NCBI GenBank assembly: GCA_030372985.1
Contig: JAUCQB010000213.1
Span: forward strand, 1-64,000
DNA length: 64,000 nucleotides
Reading direction: 5' to 3'
DNA from: Phycisphaerae bacterium
GTDB taxonomy: Bacteria; Planctomycetota; Phycisphaerae; UBA1845; PWPN01
The stretch's first letter is position 1; each line of letters opens with the position of its first letter. The notes under the pieces are model-generated. The model worked only from the letters and a program-made list of their open reading frames with translations, was not told where the DNA came from and did no database searches. Of the stretch, positions 54,590-63,900 are shown in pieces. A program made the translations under genes and the position numbers.

Positions 54590-55774
54590 ATGGCGAAAAC
54601 CTGTAACGTCGCCCTGATCGGCCAGGGTTTCATGGGCCGAACGCACAGCAATGCATATCTCAAGGTTGCCAAGTTCTTCAAGCTCCCGGTCCAGCCGGTG
54701 ATGCACACGGTCTTCGGCATGAAGGAGGAGGATCCCCAGGCGTTCGCCGATCGCTGGGGCTGGAAGCACTCATGCACCGACTGGAAGAGCGTCATCCATA
54801 ACGAGGAGATCGACTACGTTGATATCGTGACTCCGAACTACATGCATATGCCACCGGCCATGGAAGCCTTGGCGGCCGGCAAGCCGGTCGGCTGCGAGAA
54901 GCCCATCGCCGGCACCCTTGCCGACGCGCGGGCCATGGTCGAGGCCGCCAAGAAGGCCAAGGCCAAGACCTTTGTCTGGTACAACTACCGTCGCTGCGCG
55001 GCGGTGGCCCTGGCCCACCAGCTCGTCAAGGAAGGCAAGATCGGACGCATTTACCACGTCCGCTGCATCTACCTGCAGGAATGGGGTGGCCCGGACACCC
55101 CGCTACTCTGGCGGTTCCAGAAGAAACTCGCCGGCAGCGGCGCCCATGGCGACCTGAACGCCCATATTGTGGACATGGCCCGGTTCATCACCGGCGACGA
55201 GATCGTCGAGATTTCAGGGGCGATCTCCGAGACGTTCATCAAGGAGCGGACCATCGTGGCGGCCCCGTCTGCCGGCGGCATCGCCGGCGGGGCCAAGGGG
55301 GCGGCCAAGAAGGGCAAGGCCGACGTCGATGACGCGGTGCTGTTCCTGACCCGCTTCAAGAAGGGCGCGGTCGGCAGCTTCGAGGCCAGCCGGCTGGCAA
55401 CCGGTTACCAGAACCAGAACGGCATCGAGGTCCACGGCGACAAGGGTGCGCTGCGGTTTCGTTTCGAGGATATGAACTACCTCGATTACTGGGACAACAC
55501 CGTCGAGCGTCGTCTGCAGGGCTGGAAGCGGATCATGTGCACGTCGGGCGGGAACCATCCGTATGTCGGCAACTGGTGGCCGGATGCCCACATCCTGGGC
55601 TACGAGCACGGCTTCGTCAACCAGGCGGCGGACATCATGAGGGTCCTGGGAGGCGAAAAGCCCGAGGTGCCGATCCCCGATTTCGCCGACGCCTACGAGA
55701 CTCAGCGTGTTCTCGAGGCCGCCTTGTTGTCGGCCGAGAACCGTTGTGCTATCAAGATGAGTGAAGTGAAATAA
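54590..55774 (+). CDS. Gfo/Idh/MocA-family oxidoreductase
   Basis: 394 residues, AAAGGAGAG upstream. Cytoplasmic type without a signal: CNVALIGQGFMGRTHSNAYL, then IDYVDIVTPNYMHMPPAM, GKPVGCEKPIAGT (the EKP motif) and GDLNAHIVDMARFITGD with the substrate-site histidine. A small low-complexity insert (GGIAGGAKGAAKKGKADV) interrupts the C-terminal sheet. A sugar or inositol dehydrogenase role is likely; the divergent enolase-family gene suggests both act on one sugar or sugar acid. Ends at a clear terminator. Confidence 0.92.
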   Translation: MAKTCNVALIGQGFMGRTHSNAYLKVAKFFKLPVQPVMHTVFGMKEEDPQAFADRWGWKHSCTDWKSVIHNEEIDYVDIVTPNYMHMPPAMEALAAGKPVGCEKPIAGTLADARAMVEAAKKAKAKTFVWYNYRRCAAVALAHQLVKEGKIGRIYHVRCIYLQEWGGPDTPLLWRFQKKLAGSGAHGDLNAHIVDMARFITGDEIVEISGAISETFIKERTIVAAPSAGGIAGGAKGAAKKGKADVDDAVLFLTRFKKGAVGSFEASRLATGYQNQNGIEVHGDKGALRFRFEDMNYLDYWDNTVERRLQGWKRIMCTSGGNHPYVGNWWPDAHILGYEHGFVNQAADIMRVLGGEKPEVPIPDFADAYETQRVLEAALLSAENRCAIKMSEVK

Positions 55775-55817
55775 CGAGACCGGCTCAGCCTGGCGCCACG
55801 GCCAAGTCGGCTCGAAC

Positions 55818-55857
55818 GGGCGGCTCACGCCACGACGGCATGAGCCGCTCGTTTTCT
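55818..55857 (+). terminator. Intrinsic terminator after the oxidoreductase gene
   Basis: GGGCGGCTCACGCC pairs with GGCATGAGCCGCTC around a 5-nt loop, followed by GTTTTCTT. Confidence 0.85.
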
Positions 55858-55928
55858 TACACCGAGGACGTTTTATCGGACCGCTCTAACCGCTGGACTC
55901 CCGCTCTTCAATCGCCGATACCACACCT

Positions 55929-56138
55929 ATGGATCCCATCGGGAATATCGCCGGTTTTTCGACGGCCATGAGCACGGCCCGGCTGCAAACCGCCGTGGCG
56001 GCCAAGGTCTTGAAAATGGCCATGCAACAGAACGGGCAAGTCGCCTCCAAGCTGCTGGAATCAGCGATGGAGAACATGCAGGCCATCATCGCGCAATTCG
56101 CCGGTGACCTGGGAAACACAATCGACATTGAGGCGTAG
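55929..56138 (+). CDS. YjfB-family small protein
   Basis: 69 residues: MDPIGNIAGFSTAMSTARLQ, then VAAKVLKMAMQQNGQVASKLLE and an acidic NTIDIEA end. It matches the YjfB family (putative motility protein), in which SxAMSxxxLQxxVxxxVMKxAM and a closing NIDI are conserved. Function is not established. There is no Shine-Dalgarno sequence; a weak GATACC seven bases ahead of the ATG could be a -10 giving a leaderless transcript. Confidence 0.75.
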   Translation: MDPIGNIAGFSTAMSTARLQTAVAAKVLKMAMQQNGQVASKLLESAMENMQAIIAQFAGDLGNTIDIEA

Positions 56139-56207
56139 GGCACGGTCGGAGCTTTGCGAAGTCCCATGGACGAAGCAGGGCGGAGACCCGCCGGCCCGGG
56201 CCCAACA

Positions 56208-56488
56208 TTACTTTCTCAAGGTCAGCTCCGGCATCCGCACTTCCATGACCTGGCTGCCGGGTGCGCTCAGGGCGCGGAGGGTCATCAGGCTGCGGCCCGG
56301 TTTCAAGCGGATCGTACCCAAACGCAACGGCCGGAAGTCCTTGACGTGAGATTCGTGATTCCGTTCGCGCTCAGGTCGCCCCAGCCCTGATCATCGGCCA
56401 AAATGACCACGACGTTGGGACGTGGTGCGGCGGTCATCTGCTGTGCCACCGACGAAAGGGTCACGCAGAAAGTGAGTACCGCCGGCAT
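56208..56488 (-). pseudogene. Sulfatase with its middle deleted
   Basis: From the ATG at 56488 the frame encodes a signal peptide and [20 protein letters not shown] plus NGITNLTS, the start of a type I sulfatase with its metal-binding DD. Directly after, in another frame, comes [20 protein letters not shown], then MTLRALSAPGSQVMEV and a stop at 56208, a typical sulfatase C-terminus. About 400 residues, including the formylglycine site, are missing at the junction near 56345. It lies 4 bp behind mscL on the same strand. Confidence 0.85.
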
Positions 56489-56491
56489 CGA

Positions 56492-56899
56492 TCAGGCCTT
56501 CTTGAGCAGGTCTCGGATCTCCATGAGCAGCTCCTGGTCCTTGGTGGGCGGCGGCGGAGCGGTGGCTTCCTGCTTCTTGAATTTCATGATCCAGCCGAGG
56601 AACTTGACGATGAAGATGAACAAAGCAAGGGCGACGATCAGGAAGTTGACCACCTCGCCGATGAACAACCCATAAGGGACCTCCTTGGCCCCGATGACCA
56701 GCTTCCAGCCAAGGTAGCTCTGTTCGCCCGGCATGATCAGGCTGACCAGCGGCATGATGATGTGTTTCACCAGGGAATCCACGATCTTCCCAAACGCGCC
56801 ACCAATGACGACGGCGACCGCCAGGTCGATCACGTTACCCTTGAGGGCGAAGTTCTTGAACTCCTCTAACAACGACATTGCTTTCTTCGTCGGGTCCAT
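56492..56899 (-). CDS. mscL: Large-conductance mechanosensitive channel MscL
   Basis: 135 residues from the ATG at 56899 with GGAGGTCAAC upstream; the longer frame to 57019 is not needed. SLLEEFKNFALKGNVIDLAVAVVIGGAFGKIVDSLVKHIIMPL is split here as FKNFALKGNVIDLAVAVVIG and GAFGKIVDSLVKHIIMPL, the MscL N-terminal helix and TM1. TM2 (FLIVALALFIFIVKFL) and the charged C-terminal helix (DQELLMEIRDLLKK) follow. It opens under membrane tension to release solutes on hypo-osmotic shock. Confidence 0.97.
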   Translation of the reverse strand: MDPTKKAMSLLEEFKNFALKGNVIDLAVAVVIGGAFGKIVDSLVKHIIMPLVSLIMPGEQSYLGWKLVIGAKEVPYGLFIGEVVNFLIVALALFIFIVKFLGWIMKFKKQEATAPPPPTKDQELLMEIRDLLKKA

Positions 56900-57086
56900 G
56901 TTGACCTCCTGAGTTGAACCGATTGCGAAAGATCTGCATACGGCATGAATTGACAAACAACTCTTGCCGCCCATCATCCTAGCGTGTGCCGGTCCCTGGT
57001 CAACGGGACCAAGTGCCATATGCAGCTTGCCGGTCTCAGCCCAATCGGCAATCGGACCGTCGGAGTCTCTTCCTGCTCGCGTCGCC

Positions 57087-58589
57087 CTATGGCATCTCCG
57101 CCAGAACCTGCTTGCCGTCTTTCACGACAAAGCGAGCATCGCCTTCCACCAGGCGACCGGGTGCACGCCGCCCGCTTCCCGTGACTTTTCTGGCAGAATC
57201 GCCAAGATCCTCGCGCATGCGGTCGGCAAGCTTTTTGATGGACGCCACCACGTCAGGATGCTGATCCTTGACGTCGGTCGTCTCGCTCATATCGTTTTCG
57301 AGGTCGAACAGTGACAAGCCAACCTCGGCCTGTTCATAAGGTTCTGGTTTGCCGTCGGTGCCGCCCTTGCGATTGCCCAGTGTTCGGTAGCGGTGCGGGA
57401 AATGCAGTTTCCACCGGCCCATTCGGACGGCCTGAAGCTCGTCACCCCAGTAGAAGTAGTACGCCTCCTGGGGTGAATGCCCACCCGGCCGGCCCTCGAT
57501 CAGCGGCCAGATGTTCCTGCCGTCGATCTTGTGATCCGGCAACTTCGCTTCGATCAAATGGGCGACGGTCGGGAGAATATCGATGGTCATGGCCGGAGTA
57601 TTGCAGACGGTGCCGGCCGGGATCGTCCCCGGCCACCACATCACCGTCGGCTCGCGGCACCCGCCGTCAAAGGTCGTGCCCTTGCCCTCTCGCAGGGGCT
57701 TGGCCGATCCGGCGTGCGTGCCGTAGCTGAGCCACGGACCATTGTCGGCGGTGAAGATCACCATCGTATCCTTGTCGAGCCCGTGCCCCCGGATCGCCCC
57801 GAGGATCTCGCCGACCGACCAATCCACCTCCATCACCACGTCGCCGAACAGCCCGCGCTTGCTCTTGCCGACGAACTTGTCGGACACGTGAAGCGGCACG
57901 TGAACCATCGAGTGGGGCACGTAGAGGAAGAACGGCCGGTCCTTGTTTTGATCGATGAACCTCACCGCCCGCTCGGTGTACCACGTGGTGAGCATCTTCT
58001 GCTCCTCGCTGGTGACCTGAGGGTTGATGATTCTCGTGCCCTCGATCAGCGGGACGTGCGGCCATCGCTTGTAGCGCTCCTCCATGGGCACGTGCGTTAT
58101 CTCAGGGTGGTAGGGCCACATGTCGTTGGAATACGGCAAGCCGAAGTAATCGTCGAAGCCGTGGTTTGTCGGCAGGAACTTGGGGTGATGGCCGAGGTGC
58201 CACTTGCCGTAGCAGGCGGTGGCATAGCCCTTCTGCTTGCAGACCTCCGCGAGAGTCATCTTGTCGGCGTTGATGCCATGCTCAGTTCGCGGCCCCAGGG
58301 CTCCGAGGATGCCAACCCGCACGTTATAGCAGCCGGTCATCAGCGATGCCCGAGAGGCCGAACACACCGGCTGGGCGGCATAGAAGTCGGTGAACCGCCG
58401 ACCTTCCTGGGCCATTCGGTCGAGGTTGGGCGTGGGGTAGTCCTTGGCGCCGAAAGGCCCGATGTCCGCGTAAGCCATGTCATCAATGAAGATGATCACG
58501 AAGTTGGGCAGCCTTGCAGCGCTCGGGGCACCCGACACAATCGGAACAAGAGCGCCGGCGATGACGGCAACGATGAAAAGCGTTCTCAT
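57087..58589 (-). CDS. Secreted type I sulfatase
   Basis: 500 residues from the ATG at 58589; the frame upstream is not coding. Signal peptide ~1-21. Catalytic features: [18 protein letters not shown] with D36/D37, the formylglycine motif CSASR (C76) in [24 protein letters not shown] and a late [13 protein letters not shown]. The C-x-A-x-R form replaces the commoner C-x-P-x-R. It probably removes sulfate esters from polysaccharides or glycans in the periplasm, after conversion of C76 by a formylglycine-generating or anSME enzyme, not seen in this window. Confidence 0.93.
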   Translation of the reverse strand: MRTLFIVAVIAGALVPIVSGAPSAARLPNFVIIFIDDMAYADIGPFGAKDYPTPNLDRMAQEGRRFTDFYAAQPVCSASRASLMTGCYNVRVGILGALGPRTEHGINADKMTLAEVCKQKGYATACYGKWHLGHHPKFLPTNHGFDDYFGLPYSNDMWPYHPEITHVPMEERYKRWPHVPLIEGTRIINPQVTSEEQKMLTTWYTERAVRFIDQNKDRPFFLYVPHSMVHVPLHVSDKFVGKSKRGLFGDVVMEVDWSVGEILGAIRGHGLDKDTMVIFTADNGPWLSYGTHAGSAKPLREGKGTTFDGGCREPTVMWWPGTIPAGTVCNTPAMTIDILPTVAHLIEAKLPDHKIDGRNIWPLIEGRPGGHSPQEAYYFYWGDELQAVRMGRWKLHFPHRYRTLGNRKGGTDGKPEPYEQAEVGLSLFDLENDMSETTDVKDQHPDVVASIKKLADRMREDLGDSARKVTGSGRRAPGRLVEGDARFVVKDGKQVLAEMP

Positions 58590-58785
58590 GGGCGTCGATC
58601 CTTTAATTGCTCTCAGTTGCCAAGCCCGCAGGACAAGCGTAACGACACCATCCCCTTTCGAGCAACCCTGCCGGGCAAACCTGATTCCCGGAGCCGGATT
58701 CCAAAATGAGCGCATCCTCGCCGGATGAGCCCGGTGCGCTCTTGCTTCCCTTGTGTTCGGGCCCGCAACCGGTTACAAACGAAGC

Positions 58786-59640
58786 ATGGTTTCCAGGGAG
58801 CTCGCTGAGAGGCTGGTGCGTGCGTCCAGGCCGCTTCGCGGCCTGCATGGTTCTCGCATGGTCCTGCTGGGCGTGGGGCTGCTGCTGGGCGCGGCCTTGG
58901 CCCGGCCCGAATACCTCGGTCAGACCGGCATCCCCTTGTGGGTCTGGCCTCACTTGGTGCTTCTCTTCATTCTGGCTGTGATCCTGCTCAAGCTGCTGCA
59001 CCAGCAACGGCAGGCCAGGCTCATGCTGGCGGCATTTGAGAGCCTGCAACTGCAGGACTGGGAACAGGCCCGCCGGCATTTGACCAGGCTCCTGGCCAAG
59101 CCCGTCCGCCACGCACCGGCCCGGACAGAGGCCCTGCTGGGCCTGGGAAGTCTGGCCGAGATCGGCCGCAATTATGACGCGGCCCAGCAGGTCTACCAGG
59201 CGATTATCGACGAAGCCGTGGCCAACCCCGCGCAACTGCTGATGACTCGCATGGCTCTGGCCACGACGCTCTTGCGCATCGGCCAGACGACCGACGCGGT
59301 GGACATGATCGACCGTCTCAGCCGTACCAGCCTGCCGGACTCCCTCAAAGCCCACGTGGAACTGGTCAGCCTGTTCCGGGAGGTGGTCATGGGACAGGCT
59401 GCCGATGGACTCGATCAGGCCGACTACCGCCGTGCGCTGTTTCGTGAGCACCTGGGTACCCGAGCCGGGTACGGGTATGGCCTGCTGGCCGCGGCCTACG
59501 ACCATGCCAACCAGCCAGGCCTGGCCCAGAAATACTGGGAGGACGCCACGCTGCTGATCCGGGCCGACACCCTGGTGGAACGATTCGGGGAGCTGGCCCC
59601 GCTGGCCACCCGGTATGTCGCTGTGGAACACGTGTTGTGA
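58786..59640 (+). CDS. Membrane-anchored TPR-like protein
   Basis: 284 residues from the ATG at 58786. Two membrane helices at ~24-42 (MVLLGVGLLLGAALARP) and ~53-72 (HLVLLFILAVILLKLL), then a helical-repeat domain: FESLQLQDWEQARRHLTRLL, EALLGLGSLAEIGRNYDAAQ and so on, of TPR character. Function unknown. It overlaps the next gene by 4 bp (GTGA), and both share the same plan, so they probably work together, perhaps as a membrane scaffold. Confidence 0.7.
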   Translation: MVSRELAERLVRASRPLRGLHGSRMVLLGVGLLLGAALARPEYLGQTGIPLWVWPHLVLLFILAVILLKLLHQQRQARLMLAAFESLQLQDWEQARRHLTRLLAKPVRHAPARTEALLGLGSLAEIGRNYDAAQQVYQAIIDEAVANPAQLLMTRMALATTLLRIGQTTDAVDMIDRLSRTSLPDSLKAHVELVSLFREVVMGQAADGLDQADYRRALFREHLGTRAGYGYGLLAAAYDHANQPGLAQKYWEDATLLIRADTLVERFGELAPLATRYVAVEHVL

Positions 59641-60494
59641 ACACCGACGACCTCGACAACCTGCTGCGACGATTCCACCGCCGGATCAATCAGATCGCAT
59701 TGATCCGCGCAGTGGCGATACTGGCGGTTGTGCTGCTGGCGGTATGGTCAACGTGGGAGCCGGCGCACCTGGATCGCCGAGTGGCCGCCCTGCTCGTCGG
59801 CGTTGTGCTGCTGGGGTGGATTGTTCTTGCACTCGTGAGCTTTCACCTGGCTCGAATGCTGCAGATGGCTCGCATTCTGCTGGGTACAGGTCAGACGGAC
59901 AACGCCCGGGTCTGGCTGGGGCGCGTGATGACCGGGTGGTCGTTGTCGTCGCGGATTCAACTGGTCGCCTGCCAGCATCTGGCTTCGTCGTTTTCCGGCA
60001 AGGATGCCCACCAGGAGGTGGTATCGATCTGTCGCGCGTTGCTTCGGCACCGTCTGAGCCGCCTCCGGCACGTGGCGGTCAACGCCCGCCTGATGCTGGC
60101 GGACAGTCTGCTGATGCTCGATCGGCTGGCCGAAGCCTACGAGGCCCTCAGGCCGCTGTACGACTTGCCGTTGAGCCTGGCCGACCGGATGAAGCTGCTG
60201 CCGGTCCAGCTTCGGTACGAGTTGCGGGCCGGGCAGCCGGCCCTGGCGGCCGAATCGCTGCCGGAGAAGGTGCGGATTGCCGAACTGCTCGAGTCGCCGC
60301 AGGCGGCGCTGGTTCACGCGATGTTGGCCAAGGCCTGTCGTCGTCAAGCGATGCATGCTCTGGCCGAGTTTTTGATCCGCCGAGCCCGTCTCTATGCCGA
60401 CCTTGAACCGCTGGCCCAGCGTTACAACGTGATCGCCGATATCGCCTCCGCCGACGGCTCGGGCCGCGGTGTCAGTCCGGAAGATCATGCGTGA
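59637..60494 (+). CDS. Second membrane-anchored TPR-like protein
   Basis: 285 residues from a GTG overlapping the stop of the preceding gene. Two hydrophobic segments (~21-40, IRAVAILAVVLLAVWSTW; ~50-72, AALLVGVVLLGWIVLALV), then helical repeats with ARILLGTGQTDNARVWLGRV and LADSLLMLDRLAEAYEALRP. Same architecture as its upstream neighbour though sequence similarity is low. Function unknown; translational coupling implies a fixed ratio between the two proteins. Confidence 0.7.
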   Translation: MNTDDLDNLLRRFHRRINQIALIRAVAILAVVLLAVWSTWEPAHLDRRVAALLVGVVLLGWIVLALVSFHLARMLQMARILLGTGQTDNARVWLGRVMTGWSLSSRIQLVACQHLASSFSGKDAHQEVVSICRALLRHRLSRLRHVAVNARLMLADSLLMLDRLAEAYEALRPLYDLPLSLADRMKLLPVQLRYELRAGQPALAAESLPEKVRIAELLESPQAALVHAMLAKACRRQAMHALAEFLIRRARLYADLEPLAQRYNVIADIASADGSGRGVSPEDHA

Positions 60495-60588
60495 AGAATG
60501 GCAGCGGCCGGGACGGCGTCCGCAGACCACCTGCCGACGCAGCCGTCAAAAAAGAAACGGCACGAGCCAAAGCGGTCTTCTGCCCTTT

Positions 60589-60810
60589 TCATATCTCATA
60601 ATCCGGCGGGTGCCGTCGGCCGAAACTGATGCGCAGCCAGAGTCGCTCGTGCAGGTAGAAGGTGACGATCTTGGCAGCGGTATCCGCCAACGCTACCGAC
60701 ACCGCCAGCTCCGGCCGTTTGGTGATCAGGAATGTGACCAGACCGGTCACAAGCAAACCCCCGCAACGGTAGGTGGTGGCTTTCAGGATGCTTCGCAGAT
60801 GGCTTTCCAA
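60589..60810 (-). CDS. DUF2061 small membrane protein
   Basis: 73 residues: LRSILKATTYRCGGLLVTGL, then ITKRPELAVSVALADTAAKI and FYLHERLWLRISFG. These match DUF2061, a small family with two membrane helices, the first basic start (SxxKAxxxR) and a conserved YLHERxW end. Function not established; in other bacteria it is sometimes linked to sulfate-assimilation genes, which fits the sulfite/nitrite reductase-like fusion encoded next on the same strand, 116 bp upstream. Confidence 0.85.
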   Translation of the reverse strand: MESHLRSILKATTYRCGGLLVTGLVTFLITKRPELAVSVALADTAAKIVTFYLHERLWLRISFGRRHPPDYEI

Positions 60811-60926
60811 GTCCGTTCCTCGCTCCCAATGGCCGACGCGAACTTGTCCGTAAAGCTTTGCCGCGCCGGGCTATGCAAAGGAGTTTCTTCGCCGGCCGTT
60901 CTGGCCTGCGGCTCAGACCATCCCAA

Positions 60927-63900
60927 TCACGTTTCACGACCAGAGAAACAATTCACCTGCCCCGCCTGGCGAAGCGAAATGGCGTCGACAGGGCAGACGT
61001 TGATGCAGTTGCCGCAGCGGATGCAGTTGTCGCTGTCGATCCAGATGTAGGTCGTGTCCGCCTCGCGGCCCTTGGGCACTTCCTCCCATCGCACCGGCTG
61101 GCCCCGCTCGTCACGGTCCAACGTGCGCAGTCGGCGGATGCAGTCGCGCGGAGAGACACGAATGCACCAGTCGCAGTGGATGCACTTATCCTGGTCGATC
61201 TCAAACTTGTGGTGACACAGATAGCAGCGCCAGGCGTGCTCTTGCCCCGCCTCCATCGACAGGCCGAGCTCCACCTCTTCGCTTCCAACCCGCGTCTGAG
61301 GGGCCAGCATGGACATGGGCTGGGGATAGACGAGATCGTGGTCGCGAGTCCGGCCGGTCAGCGCGGCCTGCCGGATCTCCACGATGAGCTCTCGTCGACG
61401 ACGACCGGTGAGAAAGTTGTCGATCTCGTCGGCCGCCTGCTTGCCGCTGGCAACGCTGTGGATGATGTCACCGCTGCCGCTGGCGAAGTCTCCCGCAACG
61501 AAAAGCCCGGCGGTATTCGTCGCATGGCCGCCGGCGAGTTTCGCGCCTTCGGGGACCAGATCCCACTCCTGCGTCTGGCCGATGGCGACAATCAACGTGC
61601 GGCACGGCACGGTGAAATGGCTGCCGGGGATCGGAATGAACCGCGGCTTACCGCCGGCGTCCGGTTCGCCCAGAACGTTGCGCTCAAAGACAAGGCTCTT
61701 GATTTGACCGCTGGAGACCTCCGCGGACACCGGCGTCACCAGCGTCTCTACGAGGATGTCCTCCTCGCGCAACGCCTGGTGCTCCTCCTCTGTCGCCGCC
61801 ATTTGCGCCCGGCCTCGGCGGTACATGATGCTCACACGGCCGTCGCGACCGAGCAGACGCCGGGCGCTGCGGGCGCAGTCCACCGCCGTGAAGCCGCCGC
61901 CGATCACCACCACATCGCCTGTGACCGGTATCGGTCGGCCTTCGTTGTAGTGCTTCATGAAGCGCAAGCCTTCAATCGCGAGCCCTTCCGGCAGTCCGGG
62001 CAACTTCAGCGTGTGCGGACGGTTGGCCCCAACCGCCAGAAGAACGGCGTCGTACGTTCCGAGCAGGCCCACCACTCGTCGGCGGTCGATCGGCTCGGCC
62101 AGCCGTACCTCCATTCCGCTGTCGAGAATGGCGGCCAGATCCTCGTCGATGACCGCTTGCGGCAGGCGGAAGCGCGGAATGCCCATGGCGATCTGGCCGC
62201 CGACGTATCCTTCGCGCTCAAAGACGGTGACCGCGTGCCCGTAGCGCTTCAGTTCCCGGGCCGCGGCCAGGCCCGCCGGGCCCGCGCCAACGACCGCCAC
62301 GCGCTTGCCGGAGGGATCAAACCAGGCCGGCAACGGCCGGCTGGGCTCGGGCTTGTGATCGGCCGCAAACCGCTTCAAATGGCAGATGCGCACCTGGCCT
62401 CGTGTGCTCGTCCACTGGTAGCGGCAGCGGGCCTCACACGGACGCGTGCAGACGCGGCCCAGGATATTCGGCAAGACGTTGTCCTCCTGGTTGATCCGGT
62501 GCGCTTCTTCGTATCGACCGTGAGCGATATGCCATATGTATTCCGGCACGTGCGTGTTTGCCGGGCACGCGGCCTGGCACGGGATGTCGCGGGCGTTCGT
62601 GGCCAGATCCATCGCCGTGCGGCCTTGTCCTGTGAACACCGACAGCTCGAGCGGATTCTCGGCCATCTGGTCGTATCGGATGGCGAGCCTGTCGACGGCC
62701 TGGCGGTAGGGATCGAGACCGGTGAGCTGCACATGCCCGGCCAGCGTGTCTTCGGTACCCGTCCTCTGGACGTGATCGAGAAAAGTGTCGAGAATGGCGG
62801 TAACTACGCGGACGCAATCGTCGACCTTGAAATCGCCAACCGCCTGGCCGAAGTGTTCGAGGTCGCCGCCGACGGTAATGCGATACCCTTCCGTTGACCC
62901 CACTTTTTCGCGGATGCGCAGGCCGCGCAAACCGATATCCCCGATCTGGAATTGAGAGCACGAGTTCGGGCATCCGGAGATGTGAATGAGCACCCGGTCG
63001 CGGATCGGCGCGTATGTCTCGTGTTGAACGACGCTCTGCAGTCGATCGAACATGTCATGTGTGCAGGACACCGCCAACGGGCAGTAGGTGGTGCCCACGC
63101 AGGCGACAACGTCCTGCAACCCGTGAAATCCGCTCACCCCTAGGCCGAGTCTGGCAATGTCCTCGCGCAGTTCTTGAAGCCTCGCGGGATCGACCTCGTG
63201 AATCTCCAGGTTTTGCCGGTTGTTGCTGTAGACGCACTTGTCGCCGTGAATCTCCGCAAGTTCGGCGATGCGAAGCAGATGCGGGGCCTCGATCTCGCCC
63301 TTGGGAATCATGATCCGCTGGATGGCCCGGCCGTTGTCGCCCGACGGGCCGGCCGATCGCTGCGGCCGCAGGGGCACAGAGGCCCCACAGTCCCCAAGCG
63401 GGCCGATCTCAAAACCCCTGCGGTCAACGCCCTCGCGGTCAAGGTTGTCGCAGACGATCCGCCTGCACTCCTCGATCCCCAGACGCTGGACGACAAACTT
63501 CAGCCGGGCGTACATTCGGATCTGGCGGTCGCCGTGGTCGCGAAACAGCAGCCCGACGGCCCGGCAGACCTGCGCAGCCTGATCGGCGGGAATGAAGGAG
63601 AACAGCTCTTCACTAAGGAACGGACGCCAGCCCAGCCCCCCGCCGATCCGCACGCGAAAACCCTCTTCATCGCCGCCCGCAGGTCGTCGGCGCGTGACGG
63701 CCGTAAGCCCGACGCAGTTGATCGAAGGTTGCCCGCAGTCCCCCGTGCATCCGGAAAACGTGATCTTGTACTTGCGGGGAAGATTGTCCAGGTCGCGGCA
63801 GTCCGCCAGCAGCCTGGCCGTGGCCTGGGCGTGCGGCAACACGTCGAAGCGGCGATGCGGGCATATCGACGCCCACGAGCAGGCGGCCACGTTGCGGGTC

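Noticed and set aside
60858..62897. 679-codon plus-strand frame opposite the reductase fusion
   Set aside because: Antisense shadow; the minus strand encodes unmistakable Fe-S and FAD motifs over the same bases.
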